From: an uncultured Alistipes sp.
Lineage (GTDB): Bacteria; Bacteroidota; Bacteroidia; Bacteroidales; Rikenellaceae
NCBI GenBank assembly: GCA_910584485.1
Contig: CAJUAV010000011.1
Coordinates: 13,088-77,087, forward strand
Length of the DNA stretch: 64,000 nt
Direction of reading: 5' to 3'
Within the stretch, counting starts at the first letter, position 1, and every line of letters begins with the position of its first letter. The position numbers were made by a program, and so were the translations under genes. Of this stretch, positions 16,453 to 25,636 are shown piece by piece. A model generated the notes under the pieces. That model worked only from the letters and a program-made list of their open reading frames with translations, searched no databases and was not told the origin of the DNA.

Positions 16453-19206
16453 ATGAACCGCAAATTCCTTCTGACGGCGCTCTTTCCGCTGCTGTTCGCA
16501 TGCTCGGCCCTTGCGCAGCCGAAACGGATCACCTTGAGCGGGCAGATACGCAACCAAACGGGTTACTCTGTCACCGGAGCCGTCGTGGAGGTGATTTCGG
16601 AGCAGGATACGCTGCGCGGTACCTCCTCCATGTTCGGAACATTCATCGTCCGCAAAGTGAAAGAGGGTGATGCGCAGGTGCGCGTCACCCATCTTTCGTA
16701 CAAACCGTACGAAATGACCTTCCGCCTATCGGCAAAGGAGAACAAGCCCCTGGAGATCGAACTGGAGCTCGATGTCAAGCAGATCGAATCGGTCGCGGTC
16801 AAGGCCGCCGTTCCGCTCTACAAACGGAGCGGCGACACGCTCATCTACAACGCCGCCGCCGTCAAGACGCTCGACGGCGACGAGGCGATCCGCGTGCTGG
16901 AGCAGCTGCCCGGCATCATCGTCGACGGCAAATCGCTGAAGGCCATGGGCCGAGAGGTGATGCGCACCTATGTGGACGGCCGTCTGGTCTTCGGCGACGA
17001 CCCGATGGCGGCCCTGCTGAACCTGACCGCCGACGACGTGCACAAGATCCGCATCTACGACGAATACAGCGCCTACGACAAACGCCACAAACGGCGGAAC
17101 GCCCGCAAATACCGCGTGCTCGACATCGAAACCAAAAGCAGGCTCATCAGTGCGACGACAGGTCATCTGCTGGCCGGCTACGGAGCGGATTTCTCCCGCG
17201 ACGCCGACGGCAGACACCAGGAACGGTACGGCGCGGGGGCGACGGCCAACTTCTTTTCGGAGCGGCTGCGGCTCTCGGGCACCGCCTATACGAACAACGT
17301 GAACCGCACGTCGAACCGGCTCGACAACATCCTGAACATCAAGGGGACGAACCTGCCCTACTCCGAACAGAGCCATGCCGGCATCGGTTACGCGCAGCAG
17401 TTCGGTCCGACGAAAGACGTCAGCCCGGAGCTGTCGGCCGACTACGCCTACAAAAACACCTATACCCGCAACGCCTCGATCAACGCGCGGCAATACTTTC
17501 CGACGTCGGAATACACGACGCGCAACAGCGCCGATTCGCTCCGAACGACCGCCCGTTCGGAGCAGCACTACGGCCGCCTCAATTTCAGTTGGGGGACATT
17601 CTACCTCCATCAGGACTTTTCGATCGACCGAATGCGGAGCGAAAGCCGTCATCGGCAACGCTCGGTACTCGACGAGCGCCTGACGACGACCGCCTCCGAC
17701 AACCGCAGCCGCACGCACAACAAACGGTACAGCACCTCTTTCGGCTGGCTGGGAGAGGTCACCAAACGGCTGCAGCTTCAAGTGTACGGGGATTTCGACC
17801 TCGGGTGGAGCGACGGCACCTCGTTCCGCGAAGACAGCCTGTCGAGCCGACCGTTGAAAGAGGCCTACCGCTCCACGCCGATCGGCCGCACCCGTCAGGC
17901 GAACGGAGTAATCGAAATGGTCCGTCACCTGAACAAAGGCCTGCTTTCGGGCATTATGCTGGGTTACCACGTCCGTTACCGATATGACAAAAGCCGGCTC
18001 ATGCGGTACGACCTCGTGCAGGGCGAACTCGATGTTCCCGCCAGCCGCGACTTTACGTACGACTACCTGACGCACGCTCCGCAGTTCAGAATCCATGCGG
18101 ATCGGGGCAAACATTCGGCGCACCTGACGCTCCCGCTGGAAATCGCGACCATGCAGCGCACCGAAGCCTTTCCGACCGAAGAGCGAGGCCGTCGGAGCTT
18201 CACCTCCTGGGTGCCGAGATTCAACTATACCTATCGCGGAGCTTCCACCGAGGTGGAGTGCTCCTATCGGATCGCGACCACGCTGCCGTCGTTGGAACAG
18301 CTCTCGGCGCGCATTGCCGACAGCAACCCCCTCTATGTCTCGGCCGGCAATCCCGCCCTCAAGCAGACCGAGACGCACGAGCTGGACCTGAACGTCCAGA
18401 TCATCGACCAAAAAGGCGGGACGTTGACAGGCTCCCTGTTTGCCGGTTTCGCCCGCAACACCATTGCCGGTCGGACCCGCTTCTACAAGGAGGGAGCCAC
18501 GCTGCCCGACTACAACGGATACGTAATTCCGGCCGGCGGCACCTTCACGACCTACGACAACATCGACGGATACCGCACCTGCCGGATCTATTTGGGCTAC
18601 AACGGACGCCTGCAGTTCATCCGATCGCGCCTGCATGTCTCGTTCAACGGCAACTACACCTGCTATCCGAGCTATGTCGGCGATGAGAAGAACAGGACCC
18701 GCACCTATTCGCCGAGCATCCGCGTCGGTCTGACCAGCGGCTTTTCGAAAAAGGTCCGCCTGAAGCTGGCGTCTAATAACACACTCATCTACAACCGTAA
18801 CGACGTCGGCGACAACTACCGCTATTTCCGCGAGACGGTCCAGGGCAGCATCGAGAGCAATTTCGCCAAACGGCTCTTCGCCAACGCCGTCTACGAATAC
18901 AACCTCTACAAGCCCATCGGCGGCAGCAACGGCCGCCGCGACGAGCGGCACATGCTCAATGCGGTCGTCGGCTGCAAATTTCACAAGAACATGGGAGCCG
19001 TAAGCCTCCTCTGCTACGACCTGCTCGATGTCGGTGCGGCCTTCAAGACGATCATGAAGGCGGACTACGTGCAGGACAACTGGGCTTCGTCGTTCGGGCG
19101 CTACTGGATGATCAACGTCAGCTACAAATTCAACAAGAAGCGGGCGGGGACGCAAGCCCCGCGCGTAAAACTCGACGACGGGAGCGATCCAAACCGGCTG
19201 TTTTAA
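16453..19206 (+). CDS. Outer-membrane beta-barrel protein, TonB-receptor-like
   Basis: A 917-residue outer-membrane protein. A signal peptide (1-21, ending ALAQ) precedes a CarboxypepD_reg-like domain (about 26-100), then a shortened plug-like region (LYKRSGDTLIYNAAAVKTL, EQLPGIIVDGKSLK) and a long barrel of alternating aromatic strands. This is the architecture of the OMP_b-brl_3 group. No SusD partner, HMA protein or transporter gene is adjacent, so the ligand is unknown. Probably co-transcribed with the small domain protein upstream. Confidence 0.85.
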   Translation: MNRKFLLTALFPLLFACSALAQPKRITLSGQIRNQTGYSVTGAVVEVISEQDTLRGTSSMFGTFIVRKVKEGDAQVRVTHLSYKPYEMTFRLSAKENKPLEIELELDVKQIESVAVKAAVPLYKRSGDTLIYNAAAVKTLDGDEAIRVLEQLPGIIVDGKSLKAMGREVMRTYVDGRLVFGDDPMAALLNLTADDVHKIRIYDEYSAYDKRHKRRNARKYRVLDIETKSRLISATTGHLLAGYGADFSRDADGRHQERYGAGATANFFSERLRLSGTAYTNNVNRTSNRLDNILNIKGTNLPYSEQSHAGIGYAQQFGPTKDVSPELSADYAYKNTYTRNASINARQYFPTSEYTTRNSADSLRTTARSEQHYGRLNFSWGTFYLHQDFSIDRMRSESRHRQRSVLDERLTTTASDNRSRTHNKRYSTSFGWLGEVTKRLQLQVYGDFDLGWSDGTSFREDSLSSRPLKEAYRSTPIGRTRQANGVIEMVRHLNKGLLSGIMLGYHVRYRYDKSRLMRYDLVQGELDVPASRDFTYDYLTHAPQFRIHADRGKHSAHLTLPLEIATMQRTEAFPTEERGRRSFTSWVPRFNYTYRGASTEVECSYRIATTLPSLEQLSARIADSNPLYVSAGNPALKQTETHELDLNVQIIDQKGGTLTGSLFAGFARNTIAGRTRFYKEGATLPDYNGYVIPAGGTFTTYDNIDGYRTCRIYLGYNGRLQFIRSRLHVSFNGNYTCYPSYVGDEKNRTRTYSPSIRVGLTSGFSKKVRLKLASNNTLIYNRNDVGDNYRYFRETVQGSIESNFAKRLFANAVYEYNLYKPIGGSNGRRDERHMLNAVVGCKFHKNMGAVSLLCYDLLDVGAAFKTIMKADYVQDNWASSFGRYWMINVSYKFNKKRAGTQAPRVKLDDGSDPNRLF

Positions 19207-19239
19207 GGCGAATCGGGGCGCTTTCGGGACGACGGTGGC

Positions 19240-19899
19240 AGGAGGCGAACGGCACACGCTGACGTACGAAAACGGCTTTCATTCGGGTCGAAGCCTGCGG
19301 AGAGCACGCAGGATGCGGACGCAAACTGCGGGCCTCCGCTGCGGGAGGCTTCGGCCCGCCGATCCCTGCGGGATCGAATCGATCATGCTATGTACGATTT
19401 ACGGTTCTGACTGCTTTCATTCGGACCGCAGCTTGCGAAGGGACGCGACATGCGGGCCTTCGCGCGGCGAAGCTGCGGTCCGCCGATGGCTTGCGCCACC
19501 GCCATTCGAGCATGCAATCGCCGGTTCAGCCCACAGCCGAGCGGACGGGCGTGCGATCAAAGAGAGCAGCCCTCCGCCAGGGGGCGGCTGCGGGCTGCCG
19601 CACAATATGTGCGAGCTTCCGAGTTCGCCGACGGGACAAGAGCAATCCGACGCGACGCTGCCGTCCGCCGCATCGGGCGGCGGACGGCACACGCCGTTCA
19701 AACGGCGTCACGCGTCAGGATGGGATAACGCGGTCCATCGACTGCTCTGTCTTTTTGTTCGGCCAAAGACATAAATCACCGAGTCGTGAACCGCGTTATG
19801 GGTTCCGACTGTTTGCGATGATTTTTAAAATGTCTTTAGCCGAACTTTACAGAGCCTGACAGCCCGTAAAACAAATTTAGAAATTTATTTTTATTTATT
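19240..19899 (+). repeat. Intergenic palindromic-module element, full copy C
   Basis: Third full copy, about 660 bp, between the convergent barrel-protein and mmcQ genes. It shares long near-identical stretches with copy B: leader/block with GATCCC/GGGATC hairpin (19361-19375); GCAGCTTGCGAAG module with a GATGGC-type hairpin that carries one mismatch here; CCCTCCGCC block with GCACA/TGTGC; three-way junction 19649-19716; stem-loop 19725-19799; AT-rich end. A frame open in copies A and B across the stem-loop is closed by a stop here, which argues against coding. Confidence 0.88.
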
Positions 19900-19913
19900 C
19901 CATATTATCCAAT

Positions 19914-19950
19914 AAAAAAAACAAAAAAAAGAGGCCTGCAAAGAGGCCTC
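19914..19950 (-). terminator. Terminator facing left beside copy C
   Basis: GAGGCCT (19931) and AGGCCTC (to 19950) pair across a six-base loop; read leftward the stem is followed by a T-rich run (A-rich on the plus strand). It would stop minus-strand transcription coming from mmcQ or the heptamer array. Confidence 0.6.
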
Positions 19951-20091
19951 CATATAATAATAGTACGCATATCGAAGCGTTTTACGTCGGCATATATAGT
20001 CATAGCCAACCGTCCCACGGCTTCAAACCGGCTGCCGCGCCGGCTCTTTCCCCGATTTCGCGCATCGGCAAGGCGGCTTCGGCGACGGCGG

Positions 20092-20315
20092 CGGCAGGCA
20101 ACAGGCAACAAGCAACAAGCTGCGAGTAACAAGCCGCAAACAACGAGTAGCAGCCTGCAGACCGTGAGCGACAAGCAGCAGGCAACAGGCAGCAGACCGC
20201 AGGTAACAAGCCGCAGGCAACAAGCCGCAGGCAACAAGCCGCAGGCAACAAGCCGCAGGCAACAGACCGCGAGTAGCAGATAGCCGGTAACAGGTAGAAG
20301 CCCGCCGACCGCAGG
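20092..20315. repeat. Degenerate heptanucleotide array, 32 in-phase units
   Basis: Reading from 20092, the sequence divides into 32 consecutive 7-base units with no phase slip up to 20315. Nearly all fit YNRCRRR. Commonest are CAACAAG, CCGCAGG, CAACAGG and TAACAAG. Between 20211 and 20259 CCGCAGG and CAACAAG alternate perfectly, a local 14-bp repeat. On the minus strand an open frame gives a Leu/Ala/Cys/Gly 7-residue pattern, which follows from the repeat and is not taken as a gene. It lies between copy C and mmcQ. Confidence 0.9.
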
Positions 20316-20367
20316 CCCTACGCATCTTTCGCGCGCGCCAATCGGTTCCCGCTAAAATCGGCTTGCG

Positions 20368-20769
20368 TCATTCGAACCGCTCGCTGTCGTCTTCGATGCC
20401 CGCCGCAGCGATCTGCGCCAGGAGCACCTCGCGCCGTGCCCGGGGCACGACGTTCCGCCGCGCCACGAGCAGGTAGGAGTGGCGGAGCTCCTGCTCGACC
20501 TGCCGATCCGACAGGCGGCCGCCGAAGCGCAGGGCATTCCAGTGCTTCTTGTTGAAATGCCACGCCGAGGTCACCTCGTCGTAGCGGTCGCGCAGCAGCA
20601 GCGCACGGTCGGGGTCGCACTTGACGACGCAGTACGAAGGATCGTCGAGCCCGATGACGGCGAACATCTTCCCCGCCACCTTGTACACCAGCGTCACATC
20701 GTCGAAAGGCAGCGTCTCCTCGACGTCGGGCAGCGCGAGGCAGAACGAGCGGAATGCAAGAATATCCAT
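20368..20769 (-). CDS. MmcQ/YjbR family protein
   Basis: A 133-residue cytosolic protein of the MmcQ/YjbR (CyaY-like fold, proposed DNA-binding) family. Family features are the N-terminal FRSFCLALPDVEETLPFDD, the central MFAVIGLDDPSYCVVKCDP and HWNALRFGGRLSD. The second Met of the frame (20769) is chosen because a TATCTTTG box (20774-20781, minus) ends four bases before it; the earlier start would lie inside the promoter. Divergent from uvrB. Confidence 0.85.
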   Translation of the reverse strand: MDILAFRSFCLALPDVEETLPFDDVTLVYKVAGKMFAVIGLDDPSYCVVKCDPDRALLLRDRYDEVTSAWHFNKKHWNALRFGGRLSDRQVEQELRHSYLLVARRNVVPRARREVLLAQIAAAGIEDDSERFE

Positions 20770-20773
20770 ACCG

Positions 20774-20781
20774 CAAAGATA
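20774..20781 (-). promoter_or_regulatory. -7 box TATCTTTG, leaderless start of mmcQ
   Basis: Minus-strand TATCTTTG followed by CGGT and then ATG. The spacing predicts a transcript with essentially no 5' leader. Confidence 0.7.
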
Positions 20782-20917
20782 ACCCATTCGACCGTAAAGG
20801 GTCGCACCGCTCCCGCTTTTTTTCGCACGGCGGCGCCCCCGGCCCTTTTCCGCCGCACAAACGGCCGCACCGACGAAATTTCGCCTCCGAACGCTTCCTT
20901 TTTATCCGCCGAAGCGC

Positions 20918-20925
20918 TACCTTTG
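20918..20925 (+). promoter_or_regulatory. -7 box TACCTTTG, leaderless start of uvrB
   Basis: TACCTTTG followed by CAACG and the ATG at 20931. No good -33 TTTG is seen. No SOS-box-like palindrome was noticed nearby. Confidence 0.7.
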
Positions 20926-20930
20926 CAACG

Positions 20931-23243
20931 ATGGATTTTCAACTCGTATCGGACTATGCCCCCATGGGCGACCAGCCGGAGGCGATCGCACAGCTGACCT
21001 CCGCGATCCGCCACGGCTCGCAGCACAATACGCTGCTCGGCGTGACGGGTTCGGGCAAGACCTTCACCGTGGCCAACGTCATCGCCGACCTGAAGCGTCC
21101 GACACTCGTGTTGAGCCACAACAAAACCCTCGCGGCACAGCTCTACGGCGAGTTCAAGAATTTCTTTCCCGACAACGCCGTCGAATATTTCGTCTCCTAC
21201 TACGACTACTACCAGCCCGAGGCCTACCTCCCCACGACCGACACCTACATCGAAAAAGACCTCTCGATCAACGACGAAATCGAGAAACTCCGTCTGCAAG
21301 CCGTCTCAACCCTGCTGTCGGGCCGCCGCGACGTGATCGTCGTGTCGAGCGTCTCGTGTCTCTACGGCTGCGGCAACCCCGCCGATTTCCACGCCACGGC
21401 GATCCGCATCGAGGTGGGACAGATCATCAACCGCAAACAGTTCCTCTACCGACTGGTCGAGGCGCTCTACACCCGCACCGAACGCGACCTGGAGCCCGCG
21501 ACCTTCCGCGTGAACGGCGACACGGTGGATGTCATGGCCGCCTTCGGCGAGTTCGGCAGCCAATGCTTCCGCGTCCTCTTCTTCGACGACGAAATCGAGG
21601 CGATCCACACCGTCGATCCCCTTTCGGGACAGCGCATCGCCTCGCTCGACAGCATCACCTTCTACCCCACGAACCTCTTCGTGACGACCAAGGAGCGCAT
21701 CCACCAGGCCGTGCAGCAGATCTACCTCGATCTGGGCAAACAGATCGCCTTCTTCGAGCAGGCGGGCCGCATGACCGAGGCGCAGCGCATCAAACAGCGT
21801 GTCGAATACGACCTCGAAATGATCAAGGAGCTGGGCTACTGCCCCGGCATCGAGAACTATTCGCGCTATTTCGACGGCCGCGCCGAGGGGACGCGCCCCT
21901 TCTGTCTGCTGGACTATTTCCCCGAAGATTACCTGCTGGTGGTCGACGAAAGCCACGTGACGCTGCCCCAGGTGCACGCCATGTACGGCGGCGACCGCGC
22001 CCGCAAGGAGAACCTCGTGGAGTACGGCTTCCGTCTCCCCGCGGCGCGCGACAACCGACCGCTCACCTTCTCCGAATTCGAACGGTTGCAGGGAACCTCG
22101 ATCTACGTCAGCGCCACCCCCGCCGACTGGGAGCTCATGAAGAGCGGCGGCGTGGTGGTCGAGCAGCTGATCCGCCCCACGGGGCTCGTCGATCCGCCGC
22201 TGGAGGTGCGCATCACCGAACACCAGATCGACGACCTGATCGAGGAGATCGACCGCTGCGTGCGCCGCGACGACAAGGTGCTCGTGACGACCATCACGAA
22301 GCGCATGGCCGAGGAGCTCTCGAAATATTTCGACCGCGTGGGGATCCGCAACCGCTACATCCACTCGGACGTCGACACGCTCGAACGGGTGCAGATCCTC
22401 GAAGACCTGCGCGGCGGCCTCTTCGACGTTCTCGTGGGGGTCAACCTGCTGCGCGAAGGACTCGACCTGCCCGAAGTGGCGCTCGTGGCGATTCTCGACG
22501 CCGACAAGGAGGGATTCCTGCGCAACGTCCGCTCGATCACCCAGATCGCGGGACGCGCAGCCCGCCACGCCCAGGGTCGGGCGATCCTCTATGCCGAGAG
22601 CTGCACCGATTCGATGCGGCGCGCCATCATCGACGCCAACCGCCGCCGCGAGAAGCAGGTGCGCTTCGACGTCGAACACGAAATGCTGCCGCAGAGCGCC
22701 CGCCGCAGCGGCACGGGACAGAGCACCCTGCTCGCGGCCAAGAGCACCGAAGGGGTCGACCTGACCGTCCACCGTCTCACCGAGGAGCACTACGGCGCCC
22801 CCCTGCGCCCCGAAAAGCCGATTGCCGCCGCCGAGACAGAGCCCTCCGAACGCAGCGGCGGGCGCGAGCGGCCACAAGGCCTCGCAAGCTCGAACGACCT
22901 CGAACGTGCGCAGGGCCGCAGCGGAACGAATGACCTCGGTCGGACGGACGAGCGCAATCGAACCAACGGTCCGCAGGCAGCGGAAAACCTCGGCATGGCC
23001 GCCGATGTCGACCGCGCCTACTCCGCCGAGCGCTCCGCACGCAGCGGTGCGAAATCTGCCGGCTCCGCCCCCGAAATCCCGCCGACCGCCCTCACGGGTG
23101 CCGAGCTGGACGCCCTGATCGCGCGGGCGCGCGAAGAGATGGAGCGAGCCGCCAAAGCGCTCGATTTCCTCGCCGCAGCCCGCTACCGCGACCGCATGTA
23201 CGAACTGCAAAAGCTGCGCGAAGAGTTGCGCGGCATCCGATAA
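20931..23243 (+). CDS. uvrB: Excinuclease ABC subunit B
   Basis: Damage-verifying helicase-like subunit of nucleotide excision repair. Walker A GVTGSGKT lies near residue 40, the beta-hairpin YYDYYQPEAYLP near 93, the DEAD-like VVDESHV near 339 and the motif VI region QIAGRAARH near 540; a C-terminal UVR (UvrC-binding) helix pair closes the protein. At 770 residues it is about 100 longer than usual. The excess is an Arg/Ser/Gly/Asn-rich, probably disordered linker (about residues 629-718) between the helicase and the UVR domain. The start follows a -7 box by five bases. Confidence 0.95.
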   Translation: MDFQLVSDYAPMGDQPEAIAQLTSAIRHGSQHNTLLGVTGSGKTFTVANVIADLKRPTLVLSHNKTLAAQLYGEFKNFFPDNAVEYFVSYYDYYQPEAYLPTTDTYIEKDLSINDEIEKLRLQAVSTLLSGRRDVIVVSSVSCLYGCGNPADFHATAIRIEVGQIINRKQFLYRLVEALYTRTERDLEPATFRVNGDTVDVMAAFGEFGSQCFRVLFFDDEIEAIHTVDPLSGQRIASLDSITFYPTNLFVTTKERIHQAVQQIYLDLGKQIAFFEQAGRMTEAQRIKQRVEYDLEMIKELGYCPGIENYSRYFDGRAEGTRPFCLLDYFPEDYLLVVDESHVTLPQVHAMYGGDRARKENLVEYGFRLPAARDNRPLTFSEFERLQGTSIYVSATPADWELMKSGGVVVEQLIRPTGLVDPPLEVRITEHQIDDLIEEIDRCVRRDDKVLVTTITKRMAEELSKYFDRVGIRNRYIHSDVDTLERVQILEDLRGGLFDVLVGVNLLREGLDLPEVALVAILDADKEGFLRNVRSITQIAGRAARHAQGRAILYAESCTDSMRRAIIDANRRREKQVRFDVEHEMLPQSARRSGTGQSTLLAAKSTEGVDLTVHRLTEEHYGAPLRPEKPIAAAETEPSERSGGRERPQGLASSNDLERAQGRSGTNDLGRTDERNRTNGPQAAENLGMAADVDRAYSAERSARSGAKSAGSAPEIPPTALTGAELDALIARAREEMERAAKALDFLAAARYRDRMYELQKLREELRGIR

Positions 23244-23255
23244 AACGCGAAACCC

Positions 23256-25028
23256 ATGCTTACACCCTCTCTGCACCGCCTTTCGAGCCTCTGCCTGGCC
23301 ATCGCCCTGCTCTGCAACGTCGCCTGCAACAAGGACGACACGATCGACGCCCCCCTGCCGCCGACCATCGCGCTCGACAGCGAAACGGGTATCTACACCG
23401 TCAAGGCGGGGGCTGAACTGACCGTCGCTCCGACGGTCGAACACGCCGACGGCGCCGAGATCCTGTGGCGCCTCGACGGCCGCATCGTCTGCCGCACGCT
23501 CGTCTACACGGCGGTCTGGGAGGAGGTCGGCGATTTCTACCCCGTGCTGACCGTCCGCACCGAGGCAGGCACGGTCGAGGAGCAGATCCGCGTCGAGGTC
23601 GTCGAGCGAACGCCGCCCGTCATTTCGCTGCCCGTTCCCCCCGAGGGGTTGCAGGCCGTGGCGGGCACGGAGCTGCGCCTCGAGCCGACCTACCGCTACG
23701 ACGAGGAGCCCTTCCGCGTCGAATGGCTGCGCGACGACGCGGTGGTCGGCACCGAACGCAGCTACGTCTTCCGCGCCGAGCGGGCGGGACGCTATCCGCT
23801 CCTCGTGCGCGCCACGAACGCCGACGGCACGACCTGTCGGGAGCTGACGATCGAGGTCTTCGACGAACTGCCGCGCGCGGTCGCCTTCCCCGCCCGCTCC
23901 CACCGCGACCCCTCGACCGACCGCCACACGCTCGTCGGACGCACGCTCCTGCTGCGTCCCGAACTGCGTCATTTCACCCATCCGCGCTTCGCCTGGAGTA
24001 TCGACGGCCGGCCGACCGCCTGCACCGATCCCCTCCTGCGCTTCACCCCCACGGCGGGCGGCACCTACCGCATCGCCGTCACGGTGACCGAAGCGGAGAC
24101 GGCGGCGTCCCGCACGGCCGAGGTGGTCGTGCACTGTTCGAACAAAAGCGAGCGGGAGCTGCTGCGGCCCCGTACGGCGGGCAGCTCGCTGCGCCAGCAG
24201 CGCGTCTGGGAGTGGACCCCCGCCCCCGGGCAGTTCATCGGCGAAACGGGTCCGCAGGGCGGCATGACGGGGAACGAAACGACCCCCGAAGCGGCCGACG
24301 CCTGGGCCCTGCGGCGCCTGACGGCGAAGCTGCCCGTATCACTGGGCGGCTTCGGCGGCTACATCGTCGTCGGCTTCGACCACAGCATTCCGCGCGGCAG
24401 CACGGGTTACGATTTCGCCATCGCGGGCAACGCCTACACCTCGAACGGCGGCAGCTCGAACGAACCCGGGATCGTCTGGGTGATGCAGGACACGAACGGC
24501 AACGGCGAACCTGACGACGAGTGGTACGAGCTGCGGGGCAGCGAAACGGGCAAGGCGGAGACCCTCCAGGAGTATGCGGTAACTTATTACCGCCCCGCGG
24601 GGCCGCGCATGGCCGTCGAATGGAGCGACTCGGAGGGGCAGCGAGGCAGCATCGACTACCTGCCCGCCTTCCACGACCAGGAGAGCTACTACCCCGCCTG
24701 GATCGGCGCCGAAGCTTACACGCTGCGCGGCACCCGCCTCTCGGCGCAAAACCGCCTCGACCCCGCGACGGGCTTCTGGTCCAACCTCGCCTACGCGTGG
24801 GGCTATGCCGACAACACGGGCAGCGACCGCATCGCCGAGGGCGACGAAGAGGGCAACGGGCAGGAGACGGGTTTCCGCATCGCCAACGCCGTCTATCCCG
24901 ACGGGACGCCCGTCGAGCTGCAATTCATCGATTTCGTCAAGGTGCAGACGGGCGTGAATGCCCGCAGCGGGCACCTCGGCGAAATTTCGACCGAGGTCTG
25001 CTCGTTCCGCGACTGCGCGGAGCAGTAG
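23256..25028 (+). CDS. Surface lipoprotein with Ig/PKD-like repeats, cobalamin-locus associated
   Basis: A 590-residue predicted lipoprotein: signal peptide, then Cys in LLCNVACNKDD. Three PKD/Ig-like modules (about 38-290; WRLDGRIVCRTLVYTA, WLRDDAVVGTERSYVF, WSIDGRPTACTDP) precede a C-terminal domain with GGYIVVGFDHSI, GYDFAIAGNAYT and DTNGNGEPDDEW, the last a calcium-loop-like stretch. Such proteins occur beside btuG/btuB in gut Bacteroidales and a role in capturing corrinoids is likely but inferred. It begins 12 bp after uvrB and lies upstream of the riboswitch, so that riboswitch does not control it. Confidence 0.7.
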   Translation: MLTPSLHRLSSLCLAIALLCNVACNKDDTIDAPLPPTIALDSETGIYTVKAGAELTVAPTVEHADGAEILWRLDGRIVCRTLVYTAVWEEVGDFYPVLTVRTEAGTVEEQIRVEVVERTPPVISLPVPPEGLQAVAGTELRLEPTYRYDEEPFRVEWLRDDAVVGTERSYVFRAERAGRYPLLVRATNADGTTCRELTIEVFDELPRAVAFPARSHRDPSTDRHTLVGRTLLLRPELRHFTHPRFAWSIDGRPTACTDPLLRFTPTAGGTYRIAVTVTEAETAASRTAEVVVHCSNKSERELLRPRTAGSSLRQQRVWEWTPAPGQFIGETGPQGGMTGNETTPEAADAWALRRLTAKLPVSLGGFGGYIVVGFDHSIPRGSTGYDFAIAGNAYTSNGGSSNEPGIVWVMQDTNGNGEPDDEWYELRGSETGKAETLQEYAVTYYRPAGPRMAVEWSDSEGQRGSIDYLPAFHDQESYYPAWIGAEAYTLRGTRLSAQNRLDPATGFWSNLAYAWGYADNTGSDRIAEGDEEGNGQETGFRIANAVYPDGTPVELQFIDFVKVQTGVNARSGHLGEISTEVCSFRDCAEQ

Positions 25029-25158
25029 CTTCGCACGGCAGGCGAAAGCCGACGGCCGATGCGGAGACATCGCCGCAGGCGGCTCTTGCCGAAGAACATC
25101 GATCGACCGACGCATGCCGATCGGCCGCAGGCCGTCGGGAAACCCGCCCGAACGTGCG

Positions 25159-25192
25159 GCGCAGCGCAGCCTGCATGCAGGCTGCGCTGCGC
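25159..25192. repeat. 34-bp perfect palindrome
   Basis: Seventeen-base arms GCGCAGCGCAGCCTGCA and TGCAGGCTGCGCTGCGC meet without a spacer at 25175/25176. There is no T-run after it, so it is not a typical terminator. It lies 130 bp after the lipoprotein stop and about 95 bp before the btu promoter. Confidence 0.85.
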
Positions 25193-25285
25193 ATTCGGAC
25201 AGCCCTGCGGAATCGGCGGCCCGCCCTCCGCCGCTCTTCCCGATTATTTTTTCCTGCGGGCGGCACCTCCTGTCGAAAAAAAGCG

Positions 25286-25293
25286 TACCTTTG
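25286..25293 (+). promoter_or_regulatory. -7 box of the btu operon
   Basis: TACCTTTG about 10 bp before the first base-paired element of the cobalamin riboswitch, so the riboswitch sits at the 5' end of the btuG mRNA. Confidence 0.7.
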
Positions 25294-25302
25294 TTCCGTC
25301 AC

Positions 25303-25485
25303 GGTTCCCCGTCGCGCCTGCGTGGCGGAGGGGATAAAAGGGAATTCGGTGCGAATCCGAAACAGTACTCGCTGCTGTAAGTCCCTCTCTCCGAAAGAGA
25401 GATGCGTTTCGGCGCACGCTGGCCACTGATCGACGGATCGGGAAGGCGCGCCAAACGGGACAAGTCAGAAGACCTGCCGTGCGAC
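25303..25485 (+). ncRNA. Cobalamin riboswitch
   Basis: Class-defining blocks appear in order: AAAAGGGAATTCGGTGCGAA, then AACAGTACTCGCTGCTGTAA, the CTCTCTCC/GAGAGA arm, GCCACTG at about 25421, GGGAAGGCGC and AAGTCAGAAGACCTGCC (the B12 box and closing strand). Downstream a hairpin ACTGCCGCTCGGCAGT (25525-25540) may belong to the expression platform; it has no T-run, which points to translational rather than transcriptional control. The leader continues to btuG at 25637. Expected effect: adenosylcobalamin binding lowers btuGBFCD expression. Confidence 0.93.
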
Positions 25486-25636
25486 CTCGGATTTGCGCCT
25501 GCGGGTTACGGGTAAGGATCGACGACTGCCGCTCGGCAGTACTCCGAATACCTGCTCCCCACCCCCTGCGACGCATCCGCCGACACGGCCCGCCTTCCGA
25601 CACGACGGCAGCGGGCCCGAACCCGAAACGATGCCC

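Noticed and set aside
20092..20315. CRISPR array
   Set aside because: Repeats are 7 bp with no unique spacers, and there are no cas genes in the window.
20000..20325. Leu/Ala/Cys-rich minus-strand frames over the heptamer array
   Set aside because: A 7-bp repeat gives a 7-residue peptide pattern in all three frames; there is no promoter, signal or conserved domain.
25525..25540. Intrinsic terminator as the riboswitch expression platform
   Set aside because: The hairpin is short and lacks a following T-run, so translational control is more likely.
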